64,000 nucleotides of DNA from Zoroaster sp. YZ-2022 (lineage: Eukaryota; Echinodermata; Asteroidea; Forcipulatida; Zoroasteridae). The notes beneath the pieces were generated by a model. It made no database searches and was not told the origin of the DNA. It saw only the letters and a program-made list of their open reading frames with translations. The position numbers and the translations under genes are program-made. Where the stretch lies: assembly GCA_029582265.1 (NCBI GenBank), contig CM055816.1, forward strand, positions 1,178,001 through 1,242,000, read 5' to 3'. This document shows positions 43,555-55,408 of the stretch, piece after piece (position 1 is the stretch's first letter; each line of letters starts with the position of its first letter).

Positions 43555-43915
43555 CTTGACTGACGTCTGCACACCTCCATCCCTGACATGATGTTAAGAA
43601 TCTCTCTACCTATACATCTTCTGTATGAGTGATTCATTTATGACTGACTTCTACACACCTCCATCCCTGACATGATGTTAAGAATCTCTCTACCTATACA
43701 TCTTCTGTATGAGTGATTCATTTATGACTGACTTCTACACACCTCCATCCCTGACATGATGTTAAGAATCTCTCTACCTATACATCTTCTGTATGAGTGA
43801 TTCATTTATGACTGACTTCTACACACCTCCATCCCTGACATGATGTTAAGAATCTCTCTACATATACATCTTCTGTATGAGTGATTCATTTATGACTGAC
43901 TTCTACACACCTCCG
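43555..43915. repeat. 86-bp tandem array, about 4 units, derived from an exon junction
   Basis: The unit contains TATGACTGACTTCTACACAC, CTCCATCCCTGACATGATGT and TAAGAATCTCTCTACCTATA, then CATCTTCTGTATGAGTGATT. The last two parts correspond to the intron end and start of exon 7 (TAAATCTATCTCCATATT, CAGCTTCTGTTTGAGTGATT). Confidence 0.93.
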
Positions 43916-44456
43916 TCCCTGACATGATGTTGATTGATTCTGTAGATATGACTGACATCTACACACCTCCCTGACATGATGTTGATTGATTCTGTAGATA
44001 TGACTGACATCTACACACCTCCCTGACATGATGTTGATTGATTCTGTAGATATGGCTGACATCTACACACCTCCCTGACATGATGTTGATTGATTCTGTA
44101 GATATGACTGACTTCTACACACCTCCCTGACATGATGTTGATTGATTCTGTAGATATGACTGACATCTCCACACCTCCCTGACATGATGTTGATTGATTC
44201 TGTAGATATGACTGACATCTACACACCTCCCTGACATGATGTTGATTGATTCTGTAGATATGACTGACATCTACACACCTCCCTGACATGATGTTGATTG
44301 ATTCTGTAGATATGACTGACATCTACACACCTCCCTGACATGATGTTGATTGATTCTTTAGATATGACTGACATCTACACACCTGGCCTCCCTGACATGA
44401 TGTTGATTGATTCTGTAGATTTGACTGACATCTACATACCTCCCTGACATGATGTT
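43916..44456. repeat. 52-bp tandem array, about 10 units
   Basis: The unit is GATATGACTGACATCTACAC + ACCTCCCTGACATGATGTTG + ATTGATTCTGTA. It shares CTGACA-CTA-ACACCTCCCTGA with exon 7 codons (CTGACAACTAAACACCTCCC). It runs up to the acceptor of exon 7. Confidence 0.95.
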
Positions 44457-44478
44457 ATAAATCTATCTCCATATTCAG

Positions 44479-44716
44479 CTTCTGTTTGAGTGATTCTTTG
44501 GCTTCAACTTTTAACATTGAGCTGACAACTAAACACCTCCCTGAAAGGCAAGATGATTTAGCATGCCTTGTCATTCCTCCATCTGTCTATGGTTCCCAGT
44601 ACTCAAACAGTAAGCCCAAACAAAAGCCGCCAAGAAATTATGCTGCTGGAGGCAGAGGTATGGATATAGATCACAAAAGAAGAGAACCCAATGATATTGG
44701 AAATCACAACACACCA
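44479..44716 (+). CDS. Candidate internal exon of the host gene (exon 7 of this list)
   Basis: Acceptor CTCCATATTCAG, donor ACACCA|GTAAGT. The 238-bp exon is 1 base plus 79 open codons: FCLSDSLASTFNIELTTKHL, PERQDDLACLVIPPSVYGSQ, then a basic/Gly-rich stretch (KPKQKPPRNYAAGGRG) and DIDHKRREPNDIGNHNTP. It joins in phase to exon 6 and ends in phase 0. The basic Pro/Gly-rich segment suggests a disordered region after a folded domain. The product is not recognised and the continuing exons lie beyond the recognisable sequence. Confidence 0.62.
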
Positions 44717-46119
44717 GTAAGTTTTTGTTTTGTTTTAATTTTCATTGAAACTAAAAAGCCTCAGGCCAAAGTAAAAGAGAGGCCTCACAAATAAGGCAAA
44801 CGTTCATACCCTATGTGAAAAAGTCGTTTAAAACACAGGACGCCAGAATTCCAATTGATCCAGCAATATTATTGCATTCACCGAAAAAATGCAAACATTA
44901 TACATTGCGGTATTATACTGTAAAATGTATTACAGTATCGCACTGTAATTACGTCATACATTGTCGACCAATGGCAATGCTGCAGGCACTGACACGCCCG
45001 CAATTTTCGCGCTCAAAAAAGTTGACCCGACGCCATTTTGTTTCTTCAGTTTGATGTACTTGTTGTCGGCAGAAGTGACAAATCCCTGCATTTGTACATT
45101 TTAACTGCATAGTGTTTTTTTTAAAACCTTTTTCATTCAATTTAATACCCAACTCGGCAAAATAAGTACGTACATTAGAAAAGTGTCGATAAGTTCATTC
45201 AATTTAATTGGAACCAGTCGCAAGCGGTTGATTAATTTTAAGAATTCAATTTTATCAATTGACATTCATTTGTCACATTTTTACTTAAGTTCTTAAGCCA
45301 TGGGTATGAGATATTTCTCTAATTTGCCTAGAAGATTGCAGGCCAAAGAAATATTATTTAAAAAAAAAATAATAATAATATATAAATAAAAATAAAGAAA
45401 TAAATTAATTAATAAAAAATAATAAATTAATTAATTAATAAAAATTAATTAATAAATTAATAAATAAATAAATAAAAATAAATAATAGAGAATTAGCTGT
45501 TGCAAATTGCTTACTAACCCTAAAGGACCTGTAGTATAGTATAAATGCAACAATTGTTATTGGCCTAACGTTTTGAACCTAGCAGGTTCTTTCTCAAAGG
45601 CAAACTGAATAAATAAAATAATTAATTAATAAATAAATAAAAATAAAAATAAAAAACTAAATAAAAAAATCTTAAGGGAAAGGTGAAAGAATGACTTGAT
45701 AATATTGCAAAAAGGCACAAATCTGTTAAAATGTTTGACATTGTAATAACAATCGAGAATCTTGATAGCGACACAAAAGAAGTTTAAAACAAGATAGGCC
45801 TTAGTGACTTTGCCAAACTTGCCAAGGGCGCATTTGAATACTCTTAAGATGAACTTGATTGCCCATAAACGAAAGCGAAAATAAAACTTCTTCGAAATCC
45901 ATTGCGCATCAACGATTGTTAATTTGACTGCATCAATTGCGAAAAGATGCGAAACATTTAATTTCAGGATGAGTTATTTTAAGTCGTGTATGCCTAAAAA
46001 TGAAATAGAACTAACTAAACGCAGTTGTGAATGACAGGAACGAACTACTGACTGCTCGAAAATAAATTTGAACGAATTAATATAAAAACAAATAATTTAA
46101 TCGGATCAGTGAAAACGAT
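44717..46119. other. No gene called; possible promoter DNA and AT-rich repeats
   Basis: 44935-45045 is CpG-containing with a CCAAT motif (GACCAATGG), a CRE-like ACGTCAT and a YY1-like CGCCATTTTG, arranged as in metazoan promoters, but no downstream exon is evident. 45355-45490 and 45600-45670 are (AATA)n/(TTAA)n low complexity. Between them a small hairpin GAACCTAGCAGGTTC occurs at 45577-45591. Confidence 0.4.
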
Positions 46120-46820
46120 GTGAATTTGAATGTTGTAACAAAGTTTTGAAATTGGCCGATAAAACCTTTAATAAAACAAAATTATAAAACGCAAATTTCA
46201 AATCGCCACAAACCACATTTGGGAATAATTTTAAATAGTTTTAGAAAGTCACCGATTATTGTTATACCATGCTAAACTATACAATTAGGATATTGTAGGA
46301 AGTTAAGGATGATGCCAAGAAGAGCACAGTTTAAAACTTGCTTGTAGTTTGTTCAAAAATAATATATTAATACATGTTTTATTTTGCAGCTTCCATACGA
46401 GGATAACATGCTGAATAAGAATCTGCGTGATGACACCTTGTCATCATTGAGCATTTTAAAATACAGATGATTTATCAATATATGAAGTTTTGTGAATCAA
46501 AGCTACAGAAACTCACAAACTTTAAATATTTAGAATAACAAAATTTTCAAATTTTCCATTCTTAACGACGGGGAAGGTTTTGGTGTGTGAGAATCATCGA
46601 TGATTTTGAATTTATCAATATATATCAATATAAACATTTTGTTCAGTGAATCAAAGCTATATCCACTCACAAAATTTAATATTTAGGATAACCAGCTGTT
46701 CATATTTCTAGTACGAATCAGCTGTTCATATTTCTAGAACGAATCATCATAAAGACAAGGTTAGGGTGGGGAACGTTTAGTGTAAACGTAAACGTATGTT
46801 GAATAAAAGCTACAGAAACC
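46120..46820. repeat. Segmental duplication block 1, copy B
   Basis: Direct match to 10266-11290 but lacking the LINE 3'-end insertion. It contains the paralogous candidate exon. Confidence 0.85.
46390..46470 (+). CDS. Candidate 3'-terminal exon, copy B paralogue
   Basis: ATTTTGCAG acceptor followed by LPYEDNMLNKNLRDDTLSSL and a short tail ending TGA (46468-46470). Against copy A the first 16 codons differ by two substitutions (I/L, K/N), while the tails differ by a 3-bp insertion and a frame change. The conserved acceptor, reading and stop proximity support a real terminal exon. No family recognised. Confidence 0.38.
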   Translation, partial: LPYEDNMLNKNLRDDTLSSLSILKYR

Positions 46821-48950
46821 ATTGATTTAATTTTGCCCTACACCAAAACCAATACCGAATTAAGTTGCCATAGTGACCAATGCGGTATTGGTCACTTTGC
46901 CAAATTACAAAAATAGCCAGTTAGAGCATTCATCATTTGAATGCATGGTCTATCTCCAAAACTATAAGGAATACATGCACGTGGATTAGATACAATGGTA
47001 GGTCTCTTCCTGAATGTACTAATGGGCGGGAAAACTTAAAATTGAAAACAGTCGGATTTGTCACTATGCGGGCAAATTAGGGACTACTTGACTCCCCGCA
47101 CCGTATTTAAACACTTTCTTTGAGTTAAATTTAACTGCATAAAGTGTTGTCACTGACCGAACTCTTATATGGTTAATTCAACATTTTAGTTTAATAGTGT
47201 GCTAACAAAAACTTGAAAACAACCTTACTCAATGAATAAGGTCTGTTAAGAAATAGGCAGAAGAGAATTGAGCGGGTATGGGAGGGTGTGGAGGAGTGGA
47301 GATGGGTGAGAATAGGGGCAGAGAGAGGGTCTGATGGGTTGGCGTGACTTTGAAATATATTAAAACTTCACAATAAATAAAAACATAACCCACAAACTGG
47401 GAATGACAGTGGTTTGCATAATGTCATCCTATTGTGTATATAAAAGGGATTTGTTTCTGTGATTAAATTTGTTAATACAAAGTTATTTCAGACCTGTTAT
47501 AATTGCTATCTGATTCCTAAGACATACAAATCATCTTATGGGCGAGGGAAATTTTGTGATGTGAGAAATATCGATGATTTTTAATGTATCGATATCGCCC
47601 CCAAAATAAGTCAAATACAATATGGGTGTGCATCTAGATATACAACGCCGGCTATAATTGTCAATTTCAGATAAATAGTTACACAAATTTGAGACTACTA
47701 GGGTCAGATTTGGTATTTTGTGTTCCTCCCCCATCCCAACTTTTCAAAAACGTTCGATCTCCATCCGAACATTTATGCCATTATCTAATCAGGCAAATAA
47801 ACGATGCAAAGTTAAACTTCATGACGTTGGAAGGCTCGTTTTGGGGCTTCTTCCACTTTTCAAACCCGCCCTCAATGTTGGACCCAAGATAGGTCCAAGG
47901 TATCAAAGGATATTGGCCCTTTCTGAACTCCGATGCAATATATCATGCTTTTACCAACAAGTGTATAATGTGTCCCCCATAGAATTCTTAGCAGCTGGAG
48001 TAATACGGTTAATGACACAACATAATAAGCTGAAATTGTTACAGGTTAATTAATGTATGTCATGTTTCAAATAGTGTATAAGCATACTCGTGTACAGAAG
48101 CAGGTTTGCCAATATTGCCAACATTGTACCTTCTCTTAAAAAACAAGATTTTCGAAATAAAATGTGAAACTTAGTTGGTTTAAAGAGGATGACGGTATCA
48201 ATCTTCCTAAGAAAATAATTTTGTCTGGGGTGATGTCACTTTTAAGAAAAGTGAAATAATTTCTATTTCAAATTATTTTAGGACTGAATACTCTTTCTTA
48301 AATTTCGCGTTAGAATGAATAGAGAATATGTGAATGCATTTTAACTATTTTCTCGTTATATTTACTGTTTATTTTTAAATGTATATCTTGATTAAAAGAG
48401 TTTTTCCAACATTACTAGTGCTGTATACCTTTCCTTTAAGCAGTCACAAACTTCTATTTATTTCTGATCTTGGCAATTTAGTCTGTTTTTTGACATTATG
48501 TGTCCGTTCATTTGAGTTGTGTTTTAGTAAATTTGCCCTCAAAAATGTTTTCCACAACTTTGAAAATCCTGGCTACGTCACTGTCTTTAAGTGAATATAT
48601 TAATTGATGACGTAGCGTGATAAATTCATTACCGATGTTCTAATGTTACCCAAGGGTTGTTAAACATGCTTCGGTCAATCGTTTTGAAAATTATCTCATT
48701 TGTACGAGGAATATAACAAAAGTGTTTGGATTAACAACATTGCCAGTAAAATAGCAAACCTACATGTGGAATAGGTTTCCGGTTGTTTAATCTCTTCTTG
48801 TTTTAGAATCTATATTATTTCACAGTTGGAGTTAGATTTAACATAAGCGAATGTGTACACGTAGAATGGAGAGATTCTAAAATCTAAATTGAGATAATTA
48901 TTGCATTTTCCTGTAGAGTTGTGTCTGAATTACAAGTCTACCTAGGTCTA
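46821..48950. other. No gene supported
   Basis: Contains an open frame at 47718-48053 (111 residues, mixed composition, no domain recognised) that has neither clear splice sites nor a start context. The stretch 47128-47165 is an inverted match to 11440-11480 (AGTTGTCACTGAC). Otherwise AT-rich. Confidence 0.4.
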
Positions 48951-49174
48951 TTAAAGGAAAAATATCGTCACGATCAGAACAGACTTTCAACAGGGCATGG
49001 AATCGGTGTCCTAGTTTAAGATGAACACAGTGACTGAACATTTCTGGCTCATTTATGCAGCAGCAATGGTAATATGACCTTATCATGTGGGGTATTATTG
49101 TCAGTCACATAGTTAATCTAAATCTAGCACTCAGATTCCATGCCCTGTTGATCGTGACGATATTGTCTCTTTAA
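48951..49174. mobile_element. TTAA-flanked MITE, complete copy in duplication copy B
   Basis: Starts TTAAAGGAAAAATATCGTCA and ends CGATATTGTCTCTTTAA. Occupies the same paralogous position as 13155-13380, so it was present before the duplication or marks its edge. Confidence 0.85.
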
Positions 49175-49699
49175 TATTACAGTCAATAAAATGTTATATT
49201 CACTGGAGAAATAAAGTGGCGGGAAGTTTCTTACTTTAAGATCTATATTTTGAGTGAATCCTCCTTGTCTCATCATGTGTCTATTATTAATGTTGTAGTA
49301 TAGCAGATTTCATTACTTTCACTTAAGTATTTGTTGAATTTGATATCAAATAATTAACCGGAACATGGATAAAGAGTAATTAAGTGAAGACAATAAATGT
49401 ATATCGCCGCGTGATTGGATTGTCATCAGTTTAACAATGCTCTGATCAATCATTTTGTGAAATTAACAAAACAAATTTATTTTGAAAGTCACTTTTGCCC
49501 TTATATTTTGTTGGTTTTATTGAATTGTTGAATTGTATAATGATATGAGAGATAAAAACAATATCGACGAGTAATTTCTAGTTATACATTATGTATACAG
49601 TTTATACATTGCCAAGGCGTACAGTTGAAATGAAGAGTTTAGTGAACTCATTTATTATGCTATTGCTTATTTTGGTTCTCTCTGCGTATCCAGTGTGGC

Positions 49700-50270
49700 A
49701 AAAGGTCTACATTATGAAAAGAGGGTACGCTGGTAAAATGAGGGTACATTGTGAAAATGTGTCACATTGCAAAAAGGAGTACAATTGTGAAACGGAGGCA
49801 TGCTGTTAAAAATGGGATACGTTACAAAAAGAGTCAAAGTGTCAAGAAAGGTTTATACTGTGAAAAGGGGATCACAGCAAATAAAGGTTACATTGCAAAT
49901 GTGGGTACACGGTAAATAGGGGTACATGTTAAATAGGGGGTAACCTGCTAAAAAGGTACATTGTTAAGAGGGGTAACCTGCTAAAAAAAAGGGTACATTG
50001 TTAAGAGACGAAACCTGCTGAAAGGGTACATTGTTAAGAGGGGTAACCTGCTAAAAACGGGTACATTGTAAATAGGGGTAACCTGATAAAAAAGTACATT
50101 GAGAGGGGACAATCTGCCAAAAAGAGAACATTGTGAAAAGGGGGCACACTTCTTAAAAAGGGTACATTGCAAGAAAAGGGGAACATTGCCCAAAACTGGA
50201 TATTGTGAAAAGCGGGTACACTGCTTAAAATTAGGGTACATTGTGAAAATGGAGCACACTGCTAAAACAA
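49700..50270. repeat. Short, degenerate version of the 33-bp VNTR
   Basis: The same half-units (GGGTACATTGTGAAAA, GGGTAACCTGCTAAAAA) occur, but only about 5-10 poorly ordered 33-bp units are present, against about 100 in copy A. Confidence 0.92.
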
Positions 50271-50546
50271 TAACAGATTTCGGTCGTTCGATCAGTGGAC
50301 AGTATTGTTTTTTATTTTATTGTTTTGTATACGAATGAATCTCAGACTTTTCACTGATTAAACGACCGAAAAAGGGAAAATGTGATATAATCTTACAAAA
50401 TGAGTCTGAAGTGGCCAAACTGCCTTTTCATTAAACGAATCAATGTATCTCTTCCAATAACAATCTTAATTTACAATATATTGTATTTGTTTTACTGAGA
50501 TCAAAAAAGACTCTTTTTGTAGGATCCGTTCACAAATGTTACTTAC

Positions 50547-50592
50547 CCCACAGCACAACGACCAAGAATCTCATCCATTGCAAGGTGGTCAT
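50547..50592 (-). CDS. Candidate first coding exon with signal-peptide-like N-terminus, copy B
   Basis: Identical to 17825-17870: ATG at 50592-50590, MTTLQWMRFLVVVLW, phase 1, GGTAAGT donor. The upstream (minus-strand) TATATATG box is also kept. In this copy the overlapping plus-strand frame is truncated after LSLIK, which favours the minus-strand reading as the one under constraint. Further exons not found. Confidence 0.4.
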
Positions 50593-51035
50593 CTCGTCGA
50601 GGATGCGGTGTCCCGTCAACCGATGAAACTAGATGCAATCTCCTCAGGAAATGTAGGGAACAACTCTATCCACGATGAAAGAAAGCTTTCTGGAACTCCA
50701 GGTTTGCGTCTCCTTTCCGTGCCGCGCTGGTCCAATCTAACTGAAACCGCTCATCTCTCGCTCATTAAATGAATTGCGCCCACAAGCTGGATGATACCAG
50801 GTATTTTCAAGATGAGGCAGCCAATCAGAGGCCGGCATGTGGATATGACGTACATATATAGCTTCCTCTGGGCATAAAATACGCATGTGCGCTCCGCCTA
50901 CCTATGGTTGAAACATTATAATATACATGGCAATAGTTTACCCAGAGAACCACCATCGTTAAAATCAACATAGCAGCATTAATAACCAGTAGAAAAATAG
51001 CAAGGCCCATACTTGTTCTAAGTTATAATAATTAT

Positions 51036-51268
51036 ATTAAATATCGTTTCGATTTGCGGTAACACCATGTGTTTATCTCAACTAACGCGAAGCTGAGGTA
51101 CAGGTTCTGAAAAGAACCTTATACAACTCGTATCTCAACATTCGTTAAGTGAGAAAGGTTCAAGAGAGAACCATGTGGACTTCACGGGTTAATATGGTTC
51201 AGGGAGAACCATGGGGACTTCACGGGTTATTCTCGATATTCCACCATGCAAAGCATCAAAACATAAAT
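51036..51268. mobile_element. MITE insertion unique to duplication copy B
   Basis: Sequence from ATATCGTTTCGATTTGCGGT to CACCATGCAAAGCATCAAAA is absent from copy A (near 18300). AATTATATTAAA is found on both sides, a probable target duplication. Related to the copy at 51940-52180. Confidence 0.7.
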
Positions 51269-51680
51269 TATATTAAAGCTAGTAATTATGTATAAAAACC
51301 AATCTGTTAATGTCTCAGCTCAATTCATTGTGTCGTCGAGAAAATAATGAGAATGCATTCAGGTTGTTCGTTCATTGAATTTCTGTCTTTGTATGACAAA
51401 TTAATTTTGGCAATAATTTCGCTAATAATTTTACTAAATTTTACTAAAATTTTATCAAATTTTGCTAACACGATAGCACCTGAGATAGATATTTTCTGGG
51501 AATTTTTACACCGTGTTTTAAAGTAAAACTGTTATAATTGATTTGTTATGAGATTGCTAATAGTTCTTTTAATGAGTGTATAGTTGCTATTTAGACTGGG
51601 TTTAGAATAGATCCAGTGAGTTAGTCTGAGCTAAGTCATCACTGTGTTGAATGCAATACTTCTATATGGTCACTGGTAAA

Positions 51681-51940
51681 TTCAATGTGGGCAAAAGGAC
51701 ATGAAAATCCTGGTTCTACTCTCCAATTGCCCACATATTAAACCAACCGTATAAGTTACGCGACTGCAAAGGGGTCATGCATGTCAATTTACCTAACACT
51801 TGTATGTGTTCTCCACTTTGTTTGTCGCTTTGCCATTCCCGGTCCGCTACTGTACAGGGTCAACAGCTAAAATGTAACAGTCAAAATTCAAATAATTTGC
51901 CTCGTCCTAATTTTGACACGCTTCATAATAATTATGATTA
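51681..51940. other. Unique flank, no gene seen
   Basis: Sequence past the end of the duplication, without coding signal. Confidence 0.5.
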
Positions 51941-51949
51941 TCTAAATGT

Positions 51950-52145
51950 CGTTTCGGTTTGCGGTAACACCATGTGTTTATCTCAACTAACGTGAAGCTG
52001 AGGTACAGGTTCTGAAAAGAACCGTATCGCACAACTCGTATCTCAACCTTCGTTAGGTGAGAAAGGTTCAAGGGAGAACCAATTTCGGGCAACTCCTTTT
52101 TCTCTACTGTCGCTAAGTGACATGGTGTTACCGCAAACCGAAACG
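51950..52145. mobile_element. MITE with 26-bp perfect TIRs
   Basis: Left end CGTTTCGGTTTGCGGTAACA, continuing CCATGT; the right end is its exact complement. The flank TCGATATTCCACCATGCAAA follows both this and the 51036 copy, so the repeat unit extends to about 52180. Confidence 0.85.
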
Positions 52146-53215
52146 ATATCGATATTCCACCATGCAAAGCCTCAAAACTTATATTATCTAAATGGTTTTA
52201 CAAATCACAAAAACACCCGAATAAAGTGACTAGTGATTTTTCAAAAAAATGTTTCATGACATCATCACAGATCACAACGCCCCCATCTCAGAAATTGAAC
52301 CAAACTATTAATGTTATTTTGTCATGATCATGAAGAATAATTGTGTCATTATGGACAGTTATCGATAGTTTAGTGTTGATGTTTCCAGATAATTAATGCT
52401 AGCTTATAGTGTACAATCCTTCTTGACCTATATTTACACCAGTAAAAGTTTATTATTGTTATACTTTTCAGACTTTCTATTCACAGCTGTGAGACCGAGT
52501 GGTGCTGACGATGGCTGTGTGGGCAATTGTCCCAGGAGGTGTTTGAGAATCACGTGCCTCTATCTGCGCATCGTAATTGGATAAATTTCCATCGTAACAA
52601 ATTTATATTGTTCTTACTGGCTATTCGATTGCTCATGAATATATGTACACCATGTTACATTTCATTGTTATACCTTGTCTGTACCAACGTATATGTAGGG
52701 GCTCTGTAAACTACGAAAATGGATTGTAAAATAATCTGTAAATGTATTTGTACAGTCAAAACATAGTTGCGGAGTTCAAAGAACCTTAAAGCTTAACAAA
52801 TAGTTAGACCTTAACATATCATTTCCAGGTAACGTTGTGACGTCATGGTGAGGTCATCTAATGAATTATTACGTAATTAATTATAATAAAACAATATATT
52901 TTATATCTTGTGAACCACAATAGATAATTTCTTGATTCTTTCATAATCATACAGAACATGGAGGACTCGACATTTGCTACAAAGACATGACCTTGTTGAC
53001 TCTTATTTCCCGTTCAAACTGGAAGTTCAAGTTTAAAAACAGTGGCAGGTTTTATAAAAATCACCTTTTGCTATCTTGAGAAAACATTAGACAGAATTTT
53101 ACCAAATTTGGCACAATTGACACCCATATTATGAGTATAAAGTATATAGTATATAGTTCACTGTACACTGCAGTACCTCCAACATACAACTAATCTAATA
53201 CATTCTAATAAGAAT
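52146..53215. other. No firm gene; one exon-like patch and a stray satellite-like monomer
   Basis: 52470-52490 has a good acceptor (ACTTTCTATTCACAG) before a GC-richer stretch that can read VRPSGADDGCVGNCPRRCLR to a stop at 52582, or LSQEVFENHVPLSAHRNW in another frame to 52709. Neither is recognised. 52965-53120 resembles one monomer of the 1958-4665 satellite (TTTCCCGTTCAAACTGGAAG). Confidence 0.35.
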
Positions 53216-53217
53216 AT

Positions 53218-53352
53218 AATACATTACGTTTCGTCGTTGCCAGCACCTTTTACGGTAATTTCACTTTCGTTGTCCTTTATTTTGAGCTGTCATTTGTGTA
53301 CATAGTTTTGGAATTGTTAACGCTTGTTCTAAATCTAAGAGTGAATTGTAAC
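53218..53352. repeat. Dispersed repeat, about 140 bp, copy 1
   Basis: Shares TTTCACTTTCGTTGTCCTTT, CATAGTTTTGGAATTGTTAA and CGCTTGTTCTAAAT with 56955-57095 in the same orientation. Confidence 0.85.
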
Positions 53353-53445
53353 ACTCATCACTCAACATGTGGTAAACACATGTGTGGGTGTAAGGGATGC
53401 AAAAATGGGCGTAGCCACGCCCTTAATAGGGAAAAAAGTAGGTTA

Positions 53446-53575
53446 CCAAGTGCAGTGGTCTAGTGGTAAAAGCGTTATGTTTGATACTAATGGAAATTAC
53501 AAATTACTTTGACCATGGTAAAAAAAATAAATGTATTTGTGTCTTTGAGCAAGACAATTTTCGACATCCAACATG
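53446..53575 (+). mobile_element. tRNA-derived SINE fragment
   Basis: AGTGGTCTAGTGGTAAAAGC is a tRNA A-box region, and TGTCTTTGAGCAAGACAATT matches the start of the SINE body at 21250 and 31750. The B box is eroded. Confidence 0.55.
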
Positions 53576-54103
53576 GAGGAGTAGGTTTTGTTAAATGGCA
53601 AGAGTGATATTACAAGGAAGTTGAATAATATTATAAAATGGTTCCTCGATCAGTGGGAGTTGGGTTTGGAAAAAGGATGTGCACACGTTTATGCACAAAG
53701 TCAATGGAGGAGAAAGGTGGTCGGTCAGAAAATTGACGTTTTTTACGTATTATAGCAAAATTATGGAGACAATTATAAAGAATTAGTTAAATCACATACA
53801 GAACATTTGTATAATATTTTTTTAATTCCCAGAACCCATGCAAACGGAGGATTTCTCAGCTGATTTCTGAATAACTTTGCTCGTCATGAACATGATTTGC
53901 ACTGTACTTTTTGGGCGACTTGAGGACGATATTCATGCTGATCATGACGAATACAATATAATTGAATTAAACTTATCTTTAAACTAACAACATATTTACT
54001 AATTTAATTATTTAAACAGACCCCAGGAGATTGAACTCGCTAAGACGTCCATGTCATGGATGACAATCCTACGCAAACATCCCCCACCTACCTATATACA
54101 CTC

Positions 54104-54135
<32 letters not shown>

Positions 54136-54640
54136 CGAGAAAATAAACAAATTAAAAATCCTACATATTTCAATTGGGAATATCAGTCTGGGCATCTAGA
54201 GGTTATGGGGGTTCGGGAGCGTTCCAGTGTCGTGTAGGGGTAATAGGTTAGGTAGGGGGTCCTGCTTATACCATCCCTCTCGTCGTCTCTAGAAATCACT
54301 GCCACTTTTAAACCTTACCGGTATACCCCCTCATCAGACACCACGTGAAGGCACAAATGCATTTGCTTGTGTGGATTCATGAAAATTAATACTATATTAT
54401 GAGGATCATTGGCAGATGGGGGAGGGGGGCAGGGAAAAAATTAGCGGGTAAAGGAGGCAGGACAAGTGTCCATTCATCACCCTGCAATCAATTTACCCTA
54501 TACTTTATATACGTGGACCTCTTTTAGGCAGTTTCACCCCTTTTTGCTGTACGATGTCTTATTTTCATTTCAGCTACCCTGAATCCATCCCTGCTTATAA
54601 AAGGTGCATGTACTGTTTGGACTGTAAAAGATAATATTAG
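53576..54640. other. No gene seen; (CAA)n microsatellite inside
   Basis: Pure CAA/ACA units at 54103-54136. Otherwise no supported feature. Confidence 0.6.
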
Positions 54641-54644
54641 TCTG

Positions 54645-55145
54645 TCATAAAAAAACTTCAAATTTATTAATTTCATATCTCTCGTTGACACATGATTTAT
54701 ATTAATATTTGGTAGTTTTATTGTCATTTTGTGTGAAATAATAACCATTACAAGCACAACAATACCGAACAAAAACCGCTTAAAATTCAATAGTCTGTTC
54801 TCAGTAAGAGCTGAAACCTCTCATATAATACGAGCCGACAGCGGGCGGAAAAACGTAATGAAACACTAAATTGGCCTGTCATCAAAACTGATTTATATAA
54901 TAATTATTCGGTAGTTTTATTGTCGTTTTGTTTGAGATAATTACCGTTACAAGCACAACAATACCGAACAAAAACTGAACAAAAATAGTCTGTTCTCAGC
55001 ATATTATATTATTTACAAGCCGACTGTGGTTAATGAGCCAGTTCAAGTCCAAAGGCCTTTAATTAATTATAGTAATTGAATGCTATTGAAATTAAGTAAT
55101 TGAATGTTATTGAAATTCAAATTCAACACGCGATTGCAATTGCGT
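54645..55145. mobile_element. Rearranged relative of the 22083-23048 inverted-repeat element
   Basis: Contains ATAGTCTGTTCTCAGTAAGA, GAGCTGAAACCTCTCATATA and ACTAAATTGGCCTGTCATCA as in the left arm at 22240-22330. GGTAGTTTTATTGTCATTTT and ATTGAATGTTATTGAAATTC match, inverted, the 22530-22740 interior. Confidence 0.75.
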
Positions 55146-55382
55146 CTCAAACCGTTGGCGGATCGGGAAGGGGATTTTGTCAAGCGGGACAGTTTATAAT
55201 CATCATAATATGTATGAGATAATAATCGTTACCGGCACACCATTACCATTAAAATTCAATAGTCTCTTCCAAAACCTTTCATGGGGTCGCGGGATGGATT
55301 CACTGTTTTCTTTCCTATGGTATGTTCTTCTGAACATGCATATGACTCTGTAACCCCTTACACTGCACACTCGTATACAAAA

Positions 55383-55408
55383 TACACACACACACACACA
55401 CACACAGT
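55383..55408. repeat. (CA)n microsatellite
   Basis: About 12 CA units directly adjoining the MITE at 55409. Confidence 0.9.

Larger units (their letters stand above)
49175..51680. repeat. Segmental duplication block 2, copy B
   Basis: Collinear with 13381-18685 with a much shorter VNTR and an extra MITE (51036-51268). Confidence 0.88.

Noticed and set aside
45577..45600. Hammerhead-ribozyme-like core near GAACCTAGCAGGTTC
   Set aside because: A simple hairpin is present, but the CUGANGA and GAAA core elements of a hammerhead are not.
47718..48053. 111-residue open frame
   Set aside because: Mixed composition but no recognised domain, no Kozak-like or splice signals, and no second copy to test constraint.
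49591..49809. Signal-peptide-like plus-strand frame (MKSLVNSFIMLLLILVLS)
   Set aside because: In copy A the same sequence is frameshifted just after the hydrophobic run and continues into repeat DNA, so it is probably chance.
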